The translations under genes and the position numbers were made by a program. The notes below the pieces were generated by a model that was given only the letters and a program-made list of their open reading frames with translations, searched no databases and was not told the origin of the DNA. Source: Gottfriedia sp002574545 (GTDB lineage: Bacteria; Bacillota; Bacilli; Bacillales; Bacillaceae_G). From it: 64,000 nt of DNA. This document shows positions 1 through 8,212 of the stretch, in pieces. How positions within the stretch are numbered: the first letter of the stretch is position 1; each line of letters starts with the position of its first letter. Where the stretch lies: NCBI GenBank assembly GCA_052180195.1, contig CP197469.1, one strand, 5' to 3'.

Positions 1-139
1 CTTAGCTATTACATATGGTTATCAGCGCTTTGAAACATTGGTTATTATCATCACTGTTGTATTACTAGTACTGATCGTGCAAATCATACAAAGCTTAGGA
101 AATACGTGGTCAAGATATGTAAGGAGGAAAAGAGGATGA
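1..139 (+). CDS. metI: Methionine ABC transporter permease MetI, 3' end only
   Basis: The reading frame is open from base 2 and ends in TGA at 137-139. It encodes about 45 residues: one hydrophobic segment rich in Ile, Val and Leu, then a basic tail ending RRKRG. This matches the last membrane helix and cytoplasmic tail of MetI-type permeases of the methionine ABC importer. The stop overlaps the metQ start (ATGA at 136-139), so the two are translationally coupled. The name rests mainly on the coupling to metQ; the 5' part lies outside the window. Confidence 0.8.
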   Translation, partial: LAITYGYQRFETLVIIITVVLLVLIVQIIQSLGNTWSRYVRRKRG

Positions 140-984
140 AAAAGTTTTTTACTATTTTTGCAGCATTATTATTAACAGTTTCTGTATTATCAGCATGTGG
201 TTCTAAATCATCATCAGGTAATGGAAAGGAAAGAACAGTTAAGATTGGTATTAACGGTGATGACTATGAACTTTGGAATATTGTACAAAAACAAGTAAAA
301 AGTGAAGGCATAAAATTGAAAATTATTTCATTTTCAGATTATGTTCAGCCGAACACTGCACTTAATGACGGCAGTCTTGATTTAAATTCTTTTCAAACGA
401 TTACTTATATGAACCAATTTAAAGCAGATCATAATTTAGATATTTCTGCGATTGGCTCGACGGTGATTGCGCCAATGGGGATTTACTCACATAAATTTAA
501 GAAGCTAAGTGATATTCCAGATGGAGCAACTATTACGATACCAAATGATGTTACGAACGCAGGCCGAGCACTTAAACTATTACAATCTTCAAAGTTAATT
601 AGTTTAGTAGATAATTTTGATCCTAAAGGAAGTATTGAACAAATTAAAGACAATCCTAAGCATCTGAAAATCCAACCGGTTGCTGCAGGGCAAACAGCTA
701 GATCATTGGATGATGTGGCAGCAGCGATCATTAACAATGGATTCGCTGTTCAAGCGGGCCTAGACCCTGCAAAGGATCCACTTTATAAAGAAGATCCAAA
801 TGATAAAGCAGCTATGCCGTATATCAATGTTATTGCATCTCGTACGAAGAATAAAAATGACAAGGATTTTTCAAAGATTGTAAAAGCATATCAATCAAAA
901 GAAGTTCATGATTACATTATTAAACGTGACAAAGGTGCTACGGTTCCGGTAGTCATTTCAATTGATAAAATTAAAAATCTATAA
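136..984 (+). CDS. metQ: MetQ-type methionine-binding lipoprotein
   Basis: This is the substrate-binding lipoprotein of a MetNIQ ABC importer (NlpA/lipoprotein_9 family), 282 residues, the usual size. A lipoprotein signal peptide ends in the lipobox LSAC, giving an acylated Cys21, so the protein is anchored outside the membrane. The body carries family features such as the ALNDGSLDLNSFQ and ANDVTNAGRAL-like segments. The ATG at 136 was chosen over an in-frame ATG at 106 because AAGGAGG (121-127) lies 8 bases ahead and the lipoprotein signal starts there. It is coupled to metI upstream, and an M20 amidohydrolase follows 46 bases later. D- or L-methionine is the family substrate; related members bind other amino-acid derivatives, so the exact ligand is inferred. 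Confidence 0.92.
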   Translation: MKKFFTIFAALLLTVSVLSACGSKSSSGNGKERTVKIGINGDDYELWNIVQKQVKSEGIKLKIISFSDYVQPNTALNDGSLDLNSFQTITYMNQFKADHNLDISAIGSTVIAPMGIYSHKFKKLSDIPDGATITIPNDVTNAGRALKLLQSSKLISLVDNFDPKGSIEQIKDNPKHLKIQPVAAGQTARSLDDVAAAIINNGFAVQAGLDPAKDPLYKEDPNDKAAMPYINVIASRTKNKNDKDFSKIVKAYQSKEVHDYIIKRDKGATVPVVISIDKIKNL

Positions 985-1030
985 AGCTAGTTTATGCTTA
1001 TATAAAAGAGTGGAAGGGAGAAAAGTTTAA

Positions 1031-2221
1031 ATGACAGTCCAAGTTGAAACGCAAAGAGAACAAATTGTAAAAAGTATTGAGGAATCAAAGGATGTTTATC
1101 TTGAAATTAGCCACAAAATTCATGAGAAACCTGAAATTGGCAATCAAGAATTTTTTGCATCAGAAACACATACTAAAATTCTAGTAGAAGCTGGATTCGA
1201 TGTAACGCGTAATATTGCAGGACATGAAACAGGCTTTGTAGCAAGGAAAAAGTCATCTAAACAAGGCCCAACCATCGCTTTTTTAGCAGAATACGATGCA
1301 TTACCTGGTCTTGGTCATGCATGCGGACATAATATTATTGGAACAACGAGTGTAGCAGCAGGAATCGCACTTGCTGAAGTTATTTCTGAGACCGGAGGAG
1401 AGGTTGTTATATTTGGAACACCTGCAGAAGAAGGTGGACCAAACGGAAGTGCAAAGGGGAGTTTTGTAAAAAATGGATTACTAGAAGGTGTTGATGCAGC
1501 TCTTATGCTCCACCCAAGTGGTAAAACAGGTTTGTCAACCCCATCATTGGCAGTGGATCCATTAGACTTCCATTTTTATGGAAAAGCAGCCCATGCAGCT
1601 GGGTCACCAGAACATGGAATTAATGCCTTAGATGCAGTTATCCAGTTATTCAATGGAATTAATGCCCTACGCCAGCAGCTTCCTACTGATGTTCGTATAC
1701 ATGGAATTATCACTCATGGAGGCGATGCACCGAATATTATTCCTGAGTATGCTTCAGCGAGATTTTTCATCCGTGCTAGTACTTGGAAACGTACGGAAGA
1801 AGTATCTACAAAGATTCGTAATATTGCCGAAGGAGCAGCGCTTGCAACAGGTAGTACAGTGAAAATTGAAAGATTCCAAAATGAAGTCCATGATTTTATT
1901 ATCAATCAATCTCTTGATGAGATTGTAGGTGAAGAACTAAGCCTATTGGGTGAAGTAGTACATGGTAAAAGCGGTGGTCTAGGATCTACTGACGCCGGAA
2001 ACGTAAGCCATGTTGTTCCGACTTCACACGCATATATTAAAATTGGACCTGATGATTTAATTGCTCATACGAATGAATTCCGTGAAGCTGCAAGATCGCC
2101 ACGTGGTGATCATGCTTTAATAAAGGGGGCAAAAGCATTGGCTCTAACGGGCTATCGTTTAATTACCGACAAAAACCTTTTGGAAAAGGTTCAAAATGAA
2201 TTTCAACAGGCAGAAAAATAA
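1031..2221 (+). CDS. M20 family amidohydrolase (AbgB-like)
   Basis: This is a cytoplasmic zinc-dependent amidohydrolase/peptidase of family M20, 396 residues. The metal-binding GHACGHN motif is at residues 95-101, with likely ligands Cys98 and His100. The general-base glutamates lie in PAEEGG at 132-137, and a further His is in LHPSG. It resembles the p-aminobenzoyl-glutamate hydrolase subunit B/aminoacylase branch rather than succinyl-diaminopimelate desuccinylase. It lies 46 bases after metQ with its own GGAAGGGAG site and is followed by a strong terminator, so it is probably the last gene of the met transport operon. That context suggests it hydrolyses an N-acylated or conjugated amino acid brought in by the transporter; this is an inference. 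Confidence 0.85.
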   Translation: MTVQVETQREQIVKSIEESKDVYLEISHKIHEKPEIGNQEFFASETHTKILVEAGFDVTRNIAGHETGFVARKKSSKQGPTIAFLAEYDALPGLGHACGHNIIGTTSVAAGIALAEVISETGGEVVIFGTPAEEGGPNGSAKGSFVKNGLLEGVDAALMLHPSGKTGLSTPSLAVDPLDFHFYGKAAHAAGSPEHGINALDAVIQLFNGINALRQQLPTDVRIHGIITHGGDAPNIIPEYASARFFIRASTWKRTEEVSTKIRNIAEGAALATGSTVKIERFQNEVHDFIINQSLDEIVGEELSLLGEVVHGKSGGLGSTDAGNVSHVVPTSHAYIKIGPDDLIAHTNEFREAARSPRGDHALIKGAKALALTGYRLITDKNLLEKVQNEFQQAEK

Positions 2222-2227
2222 TTAGCT

Positions 2228-2280
2228 AAAACGGTCAGAAAGATGGACGGAATTACCATCTTTTTGGCCGTTTTTTGTTT
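2228..2280 (+). terminator. Rho-independent terminator of the metIQ-M20 operon
   Basis: A long stem has arms beginning AAAACGG and AGAAAGATGG that pair with CCATCTTTTTGG and CCGTTTT, followed by a run of T. It starts 7 bases after the M20 stop. Confidence 0.85.
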
Positions 2281-2392
2281 AATAGATCATACAAATTATT
2301 TAAATCAACCTTAATCGTTTCATTTTTTTCTCTATATATTTTTATAGGGATATTTTAATAAAAATCGAATATTACATAAAGTGGACACTATA

Positions 2393-3268
2393 ATGAATGG
2401 AGTGATTGATATTTTTTATCCTGAATCTCGGTTTGAATCGATTAATGGTATGGAGCTTCATTTTACAGAATGGGGAGAAAGAAAAAATCCAACCGTTGTT
2501 TGTTGGCATGGTTTAACTAGGAATGGAAGGGATTTTGATATTTTAGCTCGTCATTTGGCTAAGGATTACCATGTAATTTGCCCAGATACGATTGGGCGAG
2601 GATTAAGTCAGTGGAGTACTTCTCCTGAGCAAGATTACTGTTTTGAAAACTATGTAAATATAGCGATTGGTCTATTAGATCGTTTAGAAATTGAACAAGT
2701 TCGTTGGGTAGGTACTTCGATGGGAGGAGCAATTGGAATGCGACTTGCTGGTACGCCGAACCATCTAAGCCGTATTTCCCATTTAGTATTAAATGATATT
2801 GGGGCAGGAGCTTCAGAAAATCAACCACAAGATATAGAAGGAATTAAGCGAATTATTAGCTATGTTGGTACACCACCACAATTTAAAACATTTACTGAAT
2901 TGAAGAATTACTATAAGTTAATTTATCATTCATTTGGTGTTTCAAGCGAAGAAGAATGGAATGATTTTACCCAAAACTCTTGCCGTAGAAGAGATGAGGG
3001 TGGAATTAGCCCGGATTATGATCCTAAAATTGCATTACAATTTCAACATACTGAAGATTTAACGTTATGGGATTATTGGAAGGCTATTCAGTCCAAGATT
3101 TTACTCATCCGAGGAGAAGTTTCGGACGTCTTGCCACTAGATGTAGCATTAAAAATGAAGGAAACGCAGAAGTTTCAAATGGAAACGATACCAAAGGTTG
3201 GTCATGCACCTGCTTTAAATACAAATGAGCAAATTTCAATTATTGATAAATTTTTAAAAGAAGTTTAG
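2393..3268 (+). CDS. Alpha/beta-fold hydrolase
   Basis: This is a serine hydrolase of the alpha/beta fold, 291 residues from ATG 2393. The oxyanion-hole motif WHG lies at residues 38-40. The nucleophile elbow GTSMGG places the catalytic Ser at 109. A C-terminal VGHAP supplies the catalytic His, and an acid is probable before it. No signal peptide is visible, so it is cytoplasmic. The in-frame GTG at 2381 could also start it (295 residues), but AAAGTGGA sits better ahead of 2393; neither site is strong. The gene stands alone between the M20 terminator and a shared bidirectional terminator. The substrate cannot be told from sequence; esterase or dienelactone-hydrolase-like activities are both possible. 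Confidence 0.85.
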   Translation: MNGVIDIFYPESRFESINGMELHFTEWGERKNPTVVCWHGLTRNGRDFDILARHLAKDYHVICPDTIGRGLSQWSTSPEQDYCFENYVNIAIGLLDRLEIEQVRWVGTSMGGAIGMRLAGTPNHLSRISHLVLNDIGAGASENQPQDIEGIKRIISYVGTPPQFKTFTELKNYYKLIYHSFGVSSEEEWNDFTQNSCRRRDEGGISPDYDPKIALQFQHTEDLTLWDYWKAIQSKILLIRGEVSDVLPLDVALKMKETQKFQMETIPKVGHAPALNTNEQISIIDKFLKEV

Positions 3269-3358
3269 GTTTATGCGATCTATTTAAATTGTGAGCTGTT
3301 CCATATTTGCAGTTCAAGAAGAAAATCAAAAAGCAAATTTACTTTTAAAGAGAAAGTA

Positions 3359-3409
3359 AAAAAAGATTGAACAAATGTACTTCAAACATCTGTTCAATCT
3401 TTTTTTGTT
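3359..3409. terminator. Bidirectional terminator between the hydrolase and mntH
   Basis: Arms AAAAGATTGAACA and TGTTCAATCTTTT flank a 17-base loop. There are A and T runs on both sides, so it can serve the + strand hydrolase and the - strand mntH. Confidence 0.8.
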
Positions 3410-3416
3410 TTAATTA

Positions 3417-4769
3417 TTATTGAAAGAATGTTGCCCAAAGTAAGTATGCATTTAATACGGCAATAATTGAAGCAATTGTCCAAGCCACTGATTTCAGCCA
3501 AGTTTTATTAACGAATTTACCCATTTTTTTAGCATCGCTAGTGAACATGACTAGTGGTATGACTGCGAAAGATAACTGTAAAGATAGGATTACCTGACTT
3601 AGTATTAATAAATCTGCAGTTCCTTTTGCACCGTATAAATAAGTGACGATCAGTGCTGGTGTCACGGCAATTAAACGAGTAATTAATCTTCTTAACCAAG
3701 GTTTAAGCTTAATATTTAAAAAGCCTTCCATTACAATTTGCCCAGCTAGCGTACCTGTTAAAGTAGAATTTTGACCGGAAGCCAATAATGCCAATCCGAA
3801 AAATGTACTTGCTAAAGTCGTTCCTAATAATGGAGTAAGAAGCTGGAACGCATCTTCAATTGATGCAACATTTGTATTGCCCGATTTGTAGAAAGTCGAA
3901 GCAGCTAATATTAAAATTGCTGCATTTACAAACAATGCAATCATTAATGCAACTGTTGAGTCTATTGTAGCAAATTTAATTGCTTCTTTTTTACCAGCAT
4001 CAGATTCTTCAAATTTTCTAGTTTGAACGATTGAAGAGTGAAGATATAAGTTATGAGGCATAACAGTTGCCCCTAAAATTCCTAAAGAAATATAAAGCAT
4101 TTTTGGATCTGTAATAACTTGAGAACTTGGAATAAATCCACCAAATACAGCTTTTACATCAGGTTGAGACATAATCAACTCAAAAATAAAACTACCTGTT
4201 ATTAATATAATTAATGAAATGACAAAAGCTTCGATATACCTAAATCCTTTATTTTGTAAAAGTAAAACAAGTAATATATCTAAAGTTGTCAAACAAATTC
4301 CATAAAACAACGGAATCCCAAATAATAGATTTAAAGCGATGGCTGACCCTATTAATTCAGCTAAATCACATGCAGCAATTGCAGCTTCACAAAGTATCCA
4401 AAGAACGAATGATACGGGTTTACTGAAGTGGTCTCGACATGCTTGAGCCAGATCTCTTCCTGTTACTATACCTAATTTAGCAGCTAAAGATTGTAGTATT
4501 ATGGCCATTATATTTGAAATTAAAATGACAGATAACAAAGTGTAATTAAAAGCAGATCCACCCGCTATGGAAGTAGCCCAGTTTCCAGGATCCATATATC
4601 CAACTGCAACTAAGTATCCTGGGCCTGCAAATGCCAGAAATTTACGGAAATTACTAGCTTTTTTTGGAATAGGTAACGAACGATGAACCTCTTGCAAACT
4701 AGGTTGTGAATGTTCCTGTCTCCAGCCGGCTTCTTTATATATGACTTTTTCTTGTGATTCTTGTGACAT
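3417..4769 (-). CDS. mntH: NRAMP divalent metal transporter MntH
   Basis: This is a proton-coupled Mn(II) importer of the NRAMP family in the cytoplasmic membrane, 450 residues with about eleven hydrophobic segments. The metal-site signatures are present: DPGN in the first helix (GYMDPGNWATS) and MPHNLYLHS in the sixth. The start at 4769 (MSQESQEK) was preferred over one 11 codons upstream because AGGTGGTGGG lies just before it. The gene is monocistronic. A near-perfect MntR-type palindrome at 4809-4822 lies 40 bases upstream of the start, which predicts repression when manganese is sufficient and supports Mn as the substrate. Confidence 0.93.
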   Translation of the reverse strand: MSQESQEKVIYKEAGWRQEHSQPSLQEVHRSLPIPKKASNFRKFLAFAGPGYLVAVGYMDPGNWATSIAGGSAFNYTLLSVILISNIMAIILQSLAAKLGIVTGRDLAQACRDHFSKPVSFVLWILCEAAIAACDLAELIGSAIALNLLFGIPLFYGICLTTLDILLVLLLQNKGFRYIEAFVISLIILITGSFIFELIMSQPDVKAVFGGFIPSSQVITDPKMLYISLGILGATVMPHNLYLHSSIVQTRKFEESDAGKKEAIKFATIDSTVALMIALFVNAAILILAASTFYKSGNTNVASIEDAFQLLTPLLGTTLASTFFGLALLASGQNSTLTGTLAGQIVMEGFLNIKLKPWLRRLITRLIAVTPALIVTYLYGAKGTADLLILSQVILSLQLSFAVIPLVMFTSDAKKMGKFVNKTWLKSVAWTIASIIAVLNAYLLWATFFQ

Positions 4770-4802
4770 GTTTCCCACCACCTGTTTTATTGTACACATC
4801 AA

Positions 4803-5110
4803 ATAGTTTTTCCCTAGGGAAAGTTTTTAAATTATATGCTGATTTTAACACAATAGTTCCCAAATGTAATAAAAAATTTTTGATAACTTCGTAAATTTTT
4901 AGTTAACAGATAATATACATAGAATATTTTCCTTTTCTTTGTTTTTGCTTTTTTCCTATTTCTTATGCAACTCACTCAGATTGTTCTGCTTTTTAAATAT
5001 GCTGTAGATTATTATCGAGTTAATTGTTTCCAAGTGTGATATACTAGTCAAAAAATTCGGTTATTTATATAGAAACTTATAAAAAATTAATCTATTTGGG
5101 AGAGTGAATC
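4803..5110. other. Divergent intergenic region, mntH / P-loop gene
   Basis: The 308 bases between the two divergent starts are strongly AT-rich. Apart from the MntR palindrome and the GGGAGAG ribosome site (5099-5105) of the rightward gene, I see no open reading frame or clear structure. Confidence 0.6.
4809..4822. promoter_or_regulatory. Predicted MntR operator upstream of mntH
   Basis: TTTCCCTAGGGAAA is a perfect 14-bp palindrome within a longer dyad (agttt to the left, aagttt to the right). It resembles the known MntR site pattern of the Bacillus mntH promoter (TTTGCCTTAAGGAAA type). Its position just upstream of mntH fits repression. Confidence 0.75.
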
Positions 5111-5671
5111 ATGAAGTTTGTATTAGTATTCGGTCCTCAAGCTGTGGGGAAAATGACTGTAGGACATGAATTAGAAAAGATAACTGATTTAAAATTATTC
5201 CATAATCACATGACAATCGATTTGGTTAGTAAATTTTTTGATTATGGAACTAAGGAAGGTAGTAGATTAGTTAATTTATTTCGGAATGAAATATTTGAAG
5301 AGGTATCCAAAAGTGACTTATACGGTATTATTTTTACTTTAGTTTGGGCTTTCGATCAAAAATCTGATTGGGATTATGTAGAGAAAGTTTGTACCATATT
5401 TGAGTCAAAAGGAGCAACAACTTATTTTGTTGAACTAGAAGCAGACCTAGATGAGAGAATTATCCGGAATAAAACTCCGCACAGATTAGAGCATAAACCA
5501 ACAAAAAGAGATATTGAATGGTCTGAAAACGATTTAATGAAGACAATGGAAAAATTCAGATTAAATTCGATAGAAGGGGAGATTCAGAAGGAAAATTATC
5601 TAAGAATAAATAACACAGATATGAGTGCAGAGGAAGTAGCTTTATTAATAAAAGAAAGATTTGCTTTGTAA
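5111..5671 (+). CDS. P-loop nucleotide kinase-like protein
   Basis: This is a 186-residue cytoplasmic protein with a Walker A motif near the N-terminus (GPQAVGKMT, residues 8-16) and a length typical of small P-loop kinases of the shikimate/adenylate kinase-like AAA group. An acidic strand and a region rich in Arg (LDERIIRNKTPHRLEHKP), which could form a lid, fit a phosphotransferase fold. The substrate is not identifiable. The ribosome site GGGAGAG is 6 bases before the ATG. The gene stands alone, and a dispersed repeat element (5685-5886) follows its stop. Paralogues annotated shikimate kinase-like are common in Bacillus; true shikimate kinase is less likely because the motif arrangement differs. 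Confidence 0.7.
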   Translation: MKFVLVFGPQAVGKMTVGHELEKITDLKLFHNHMTIDLVSKFFDYGTKEGSRLVNLFRNEIFEEVSKSDLYGIIFTLVWAFDQKSDWDYVEKVCTIFESKGATTYFVELEADLDERIIRNKTPHRLEHKPTKRDIEWSENDLMKTMEKFRLNSIEGEIQKENYLRINNTDMSAEEVALLIKERFAL

Positions 5672-5684
5672 GGAATAGATTTAG

Positions 5685-5886
5685 AGTGTTGAAAAATGAG
5701 CTTGTCAACTATGCCAATTTTTGGTTGATTTCCACTGAAACCTGTCATGAGTAAGGAACTTTCTGTTTTTTGCTGTTTTACTTCCCTATGAATCTGTTAT
5801 GAGTAGAACATTTAAGATTTTTGCTTAAATAATACTTAGACTTTTGTTGTTCTATATTGACAATGTTTTATTTCAACAGTCTGAAA
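5685..5886. repeat. Dispersed intergenic repeat, diverged relative of the 17.0-17.36 kb array
   Basis: About 75 bases from 5685 (GAGTGTTGAAAAATGAG, then TTGTCAACTA) match the reverse complement of 17279-17356 at roughly 90%. The next about 50 bases match, less well, the reverse complement of one 52-bp unit of that array (ACTTCCCTATGAATCTGTTATGAG). The far end (TATTGACAATG then TTTCAACAGTCTG) is an imperfect inverted copy of the near end. The element lies between convergent genes, directly against the terminator of the minus-strand tasA gene. Confidence 0.75.
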
Positions 5887-5913
5887 ACCACCTAATTATA
5901 TTTAGGTGGTTTT
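5884..5913 (-). terminator. Terminator of the sipW-tasA operon
   Basis: Arms AAAACCACCTA and TAGGTGGTTTT enclose a short AT loop with T runs. It lies just past the tasA stop on the minus strand. Confidence 0.8.
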
Positions 5914-5921
5914 GAATTTTA

Positions 5922-6536
5922 TTAGTTGCTGTTAGGATCAGTGTCGTCGTGATATGTACTTCCACCAGTTTGAGCATTAAATGTCCAATCAACTTTTAGC
6001 TTATCACCTTGGAATTCGTTTTGGTCTTGTCCATTATCAACAAATTCGAATAATACGAAAATCTTTTCTTTTTGTCCTGCTGCAATGCCGTCTGGGTCTT
6101 TTGTACTACCTACAAATTGATTAATTGCTGTTAGATCAGGTGTTTGATTTTGTAAGTCATATAATGTAGTATCAACGATTTCATTTGTAGCACTACTTGT
6201 GTTGTACATAATCGTTACTTTAATATGCTTAGCAAAGTCTTCTGAGTTATTCTTTTTTACGTCTTCAACTTGATATTTAGTGTTTAATAAAACTTTGTTT
6301 ATATCTAGTGTTCCATTGTTTTCTAACGTAAATTCACGATATACTTCATCACCAGGTTTTAAATTGCTAATGTTTACAACAGCATTAGGGTTCATACCTA
6401 AATCTAATGTACCTGCTGCAAACGTATTATCAGTTTTAATTGTATCGCTGAAAAATGAAAAGGTACCTCCACTAATTAATGATAAACCGACTGCTCCACT
6501 CATTACAACTTGCCCAATTCTCTTAGTAAAACTCAT
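5922..6536 (-). CDS. tasA: TasA/CalY (camelysin) family matrix protein
   Basis: This is a secreted fibre-forming protein of the TasA/camelysin family (Pfam Peptidase_M73), 204 residues. The N-terminal signal segment (about residues 1-28) ends near the family-typical GTFSFFSDT, followed by NTFAAGTLDLG and the conserved NLKPGD turn. TasA forms the protein fibres of biofilm matrix in B. subtilis, and CalY is its B. cereus relative. The start has AAGGGGG 7 bases ahead. It is third on the minus strand after a DUF4047-like gene and sipW, matching the tapA-sipW-tasA order; SipW-type peptidase normally processes these proteins. Whether it acts as fibre, protease or both cannot be told here. Confidence 0.85.
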   Translation of the reverse strand: MSFTKRIGQVVMSGAVGLSLISGGTFSFFSDTIKTDNTFAAGTLDLGMNPNAVVNISNLKPGDEVYREFTLENNGTLDINKVLLNTKYQVEDVKKNNSEDFAKHIKVTIMYNTSSATNEIVDTTLYDLQNQTPDLTAINQFVGSTKDPDGIAAGQKEKIFVLFEFVDNGQDQNEFQGDKLKVDWTFNAQTGGSTYHDDTDPNSN

Positions 6537-6607
6537 TTCATTTCCCCCTTAAGGTTTATTTATTAAACTCTTAAGCTTTTATTTGTACTTAAGAGATCTA
6601 ATCAACT

Positions 6608-7156
6608 TCATCCTGCAGTTTTTTGTTCAAACTCTTTTCTTAATTGGAACAAATTGCGTATTGAAAAAAGAGTTAATAGAATACCTGGAACAATTAACAA
6701 AAGTGCAGATCCAGCTTTAGAGCTTACAAAATTTAATGCATAACCAACATATGGAACTGTGAAATTAGAATATTTTCCTACGATATTCTGAGGGTACACT
6801 GTCCATAAGTCTTGGGCATTATTGTTATCACCCTTCGTTTTATAAGAAATTTCTCCATTTTTATGATGGACAGCGGCTATTCTATGAGTGATAAGTTTAT
6901 TGTCCATGTGAAAGGTAACAATATCGCCTTTTTGATATGATGATGGATTTGCACCTAGCTTAATGGCAATAATTGAACCTGTATGAAAAGTAGGTTCCAT
7001 CGATCCAGATAAAACAGCTTTTAATTGATAGCCTAAAATGGTAGAATCTCCACCTGTAAACCTGGAAGAAATCACAATAAAGGCTAAGAAACACAGGATG
7101 ACAATAGAAATACTTTTAAAAAAAGTAGCTACAATAGATAAAACTTTCTTCAACAT
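6608..7156 (-). CDS. sipW: Signal peptidase I, SipW (ER-type)
   Basis: This is a membrane-bound type I signal peptidase of the archaeal/ER-like SipW subgroup, 182 residues. An N-terminal membrane helix (about 10-32) precedes the catalytic box SGSMEP with nucleophile Ser52. The general base is His91 in ITHRI rather than Lys, which defines the ER-type subgroup. A second hydrophobic helix lies near the C-terminus (about 147-170). The start has AGGTGA 8 bases before the ATG. It lies 10 bases after the upstream DUF4047-like gene and 71 bases before tasA, so it most likely removes the signal peptides of its operon neighbours. Confidence 0.93.
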   Translation of the reverse strand: MLKKVLSIVATFFKSISIVILCFLAFIVISSRFTGGDSTILGYQLKAVLSGSMEPTFHTGSIIAIKLGANPSSYQKGDIVTFHMDNKLITHRIAAVHHKNGEISYKTKGDNNNAQDLWTVYPQNIVGKYSNFTVPYVGYALNFVSSKAGSALLLIVPGILLTLFSIRNLFQLRKEFEQKTAG

Positions 7157-7166
7157 GAGATATCAC

Positions 7167-7973
7167 CTATTCGTTTTGAAATGTATTTACTGAATTATTA
7201 GAATTTTGGTTTGGGACTGAATTCGTATCGGGATTCTTAGGGTTCTGGTTCAGAACTGAATTTGTATTGGAATCATTAGAATCCATGCTAGGAACTGAAT
7301 CTGTACTAGAATTAGTAGAATCCTGACTTAGAACTGAATTAGATTCAGAACTATTCGAATCATTGCTCCGTACAGAATCTGTATCAGGGCTATTCAAACT
7401 TTCGCTTGTTTCTATAGAATTTTTAGGTTTACTAAAATCGTTGTTAATCTTTTCTTTACTTTCTTTGAGCTGGGTTTGAATTGTAGCTTTAATAGACGCT
7501 ATTTTTTGAAGATTAATTGTTTCATTTATTTGTTGGATTAGTTGATTAACAACCCGATATCCCTTTCTCTCGTATTCATAGTTACTTTGTTCAGTTTCAG
7601 GAAGTTCATGGATTTGATTGTGATACGAGTTCAATTCCTCGCCAATACTTTGTAAACTCTTAATCTCGTTATTTATTTCTTGTTCCTCATTAAGAACAGT
7701 AGTAAGTAAATTTGATAATTCAGAGCTAGTACCATTAATTGATGTCTTTAGGATTGATTTATATAAATGATTAGCTCTTGTTGCATGATCTTTTGCAGCG
7801 ATTTCTAGTTGTTGGATTGTTTTTGGAAACACAATTGCTGCTGAAACAACTTGTTCTGAAGATGCTTGACTAGAAAAGGTAGCCTCCGTTTGACCAACTG
7901 TTTGCATTGCCAAGTAAAATTGAATAGAACATAAACTTACGATGATTGAGACTTTTTTTCTTGCTTGTTTCAA
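7167..7973 (-). CDS. DUF4047-like secreted protein with Ser/Asn-rich repeats
   Basis: This 268-residue protein heads the sipW-tasA operon, where TapA sits in B. subtilis. It begins with TTG (7973) behind AAAGGAG. An N-terminal hydrophobic segment (about residues 8-25) is followed by an ATFSSQ-like sequence similar to SipW substrates. Then come a predicted coiled-coil region (about 45-180, rich in Glu, Gln, Leu and Ile) and a low-complexity tail from about 195. The tail repeats Ser/Asn/Asp units with NSVL, DSVP and NSVPNQN. The repeats are visible at DNA level too, so tail length may vary between strains. The location suggests an assembly or anchoring partner of TasA; the function is inferred. 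The DUF4047 label comes from recalled gene context. Confidence 0.7.
   Translation of the reverse strand: MKQARKKVSIIVSLCSIQFYLAMQTVGQTEATFSSQASSEQVVSAAIVFPKTIQQLEIAAKDHATRANHLYKSILKTSINGTSSELSNLLTTVLNEEQEINNEIKSLQSIGEELNSYHNQIHELPETEQSNYEYERKGYRVVNQLIQQINETINLQKIASIKATIQTQLKESKEKINNDFSKPKNSIETSESLNSPDTDSVRSNDSNSSESNSVLSQDSTNSSTDSVPSMDSNDSNTNSVLNQNPKNPDTNSVPNQNSNNSVNTFQNE
7208..7390 (-). repeat. Degenerate tandem repeats encoding the Ser/Asn tail
   Basis: Within the first gene of the matrix operon, imperfect units of roughly 45-50 bases recur. On the + strand they carry gaactgaatt.gta, tagaatc and gggactgaat. They encode the (N/S)SVL..(D/N)S..N pattern in the last about 60 codons. Confidence 0.6.
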
Positions 7974-8212
7974 ATTTTCACTCCTTTACAAAAGCCCTGT
8001 TGAAATTCATTATTGCTCAGTTATCAGAAAATTGAAACCGGGTTATTTTCGGGTCGATTGACGGTAGTTTTTTGTCAAAATTAGTCGCTAATAGGGATAA
8101 AAGCTATAAAATCACCTAAAAAAGAACCCGGGTTCGACATATTGATTTAATTTAGAATTTTCTCAATAATAAAAATTGCAATCACAACAAAATTAAATAA
8201 GGGGTGAAAGTT
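7974..8212. promoter_or_regulatory. Divergent control region, matrix operon / neutral protease
   Basis: This is a 239-base region between the TTG start of the matrix operon and the protease. It contains GGGTTATTTTCGGG (8040-8053) and a palindromic ACCCGGGT preceded by AAAGAAC (8121-8127). AAAGAAC is the complement of the SinR half-site GTTCTTT, and SinR represses matrix operons in B. subtilis. A single half-site is weak evidence. Exact promoters are not resolved. Confidence 0.35.

Noticed and set aside
1632..1862. Alternative-frame open stretches inside the M20 gene, and similar ones inside copA, thiC and the subtilases.
   Set aside because: They lie within well-supported genes in other frames and lack ribosome sites and recognisable domains.
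2381..2392. GTG start for the alpha/beta hydrolase, four codons upstream of the chosen ATG.
   Set aside because: No purine-rich site lies ahead of the GTG, while AAAGTGGA lies ahead of the ATG; the choice remains uncertain.
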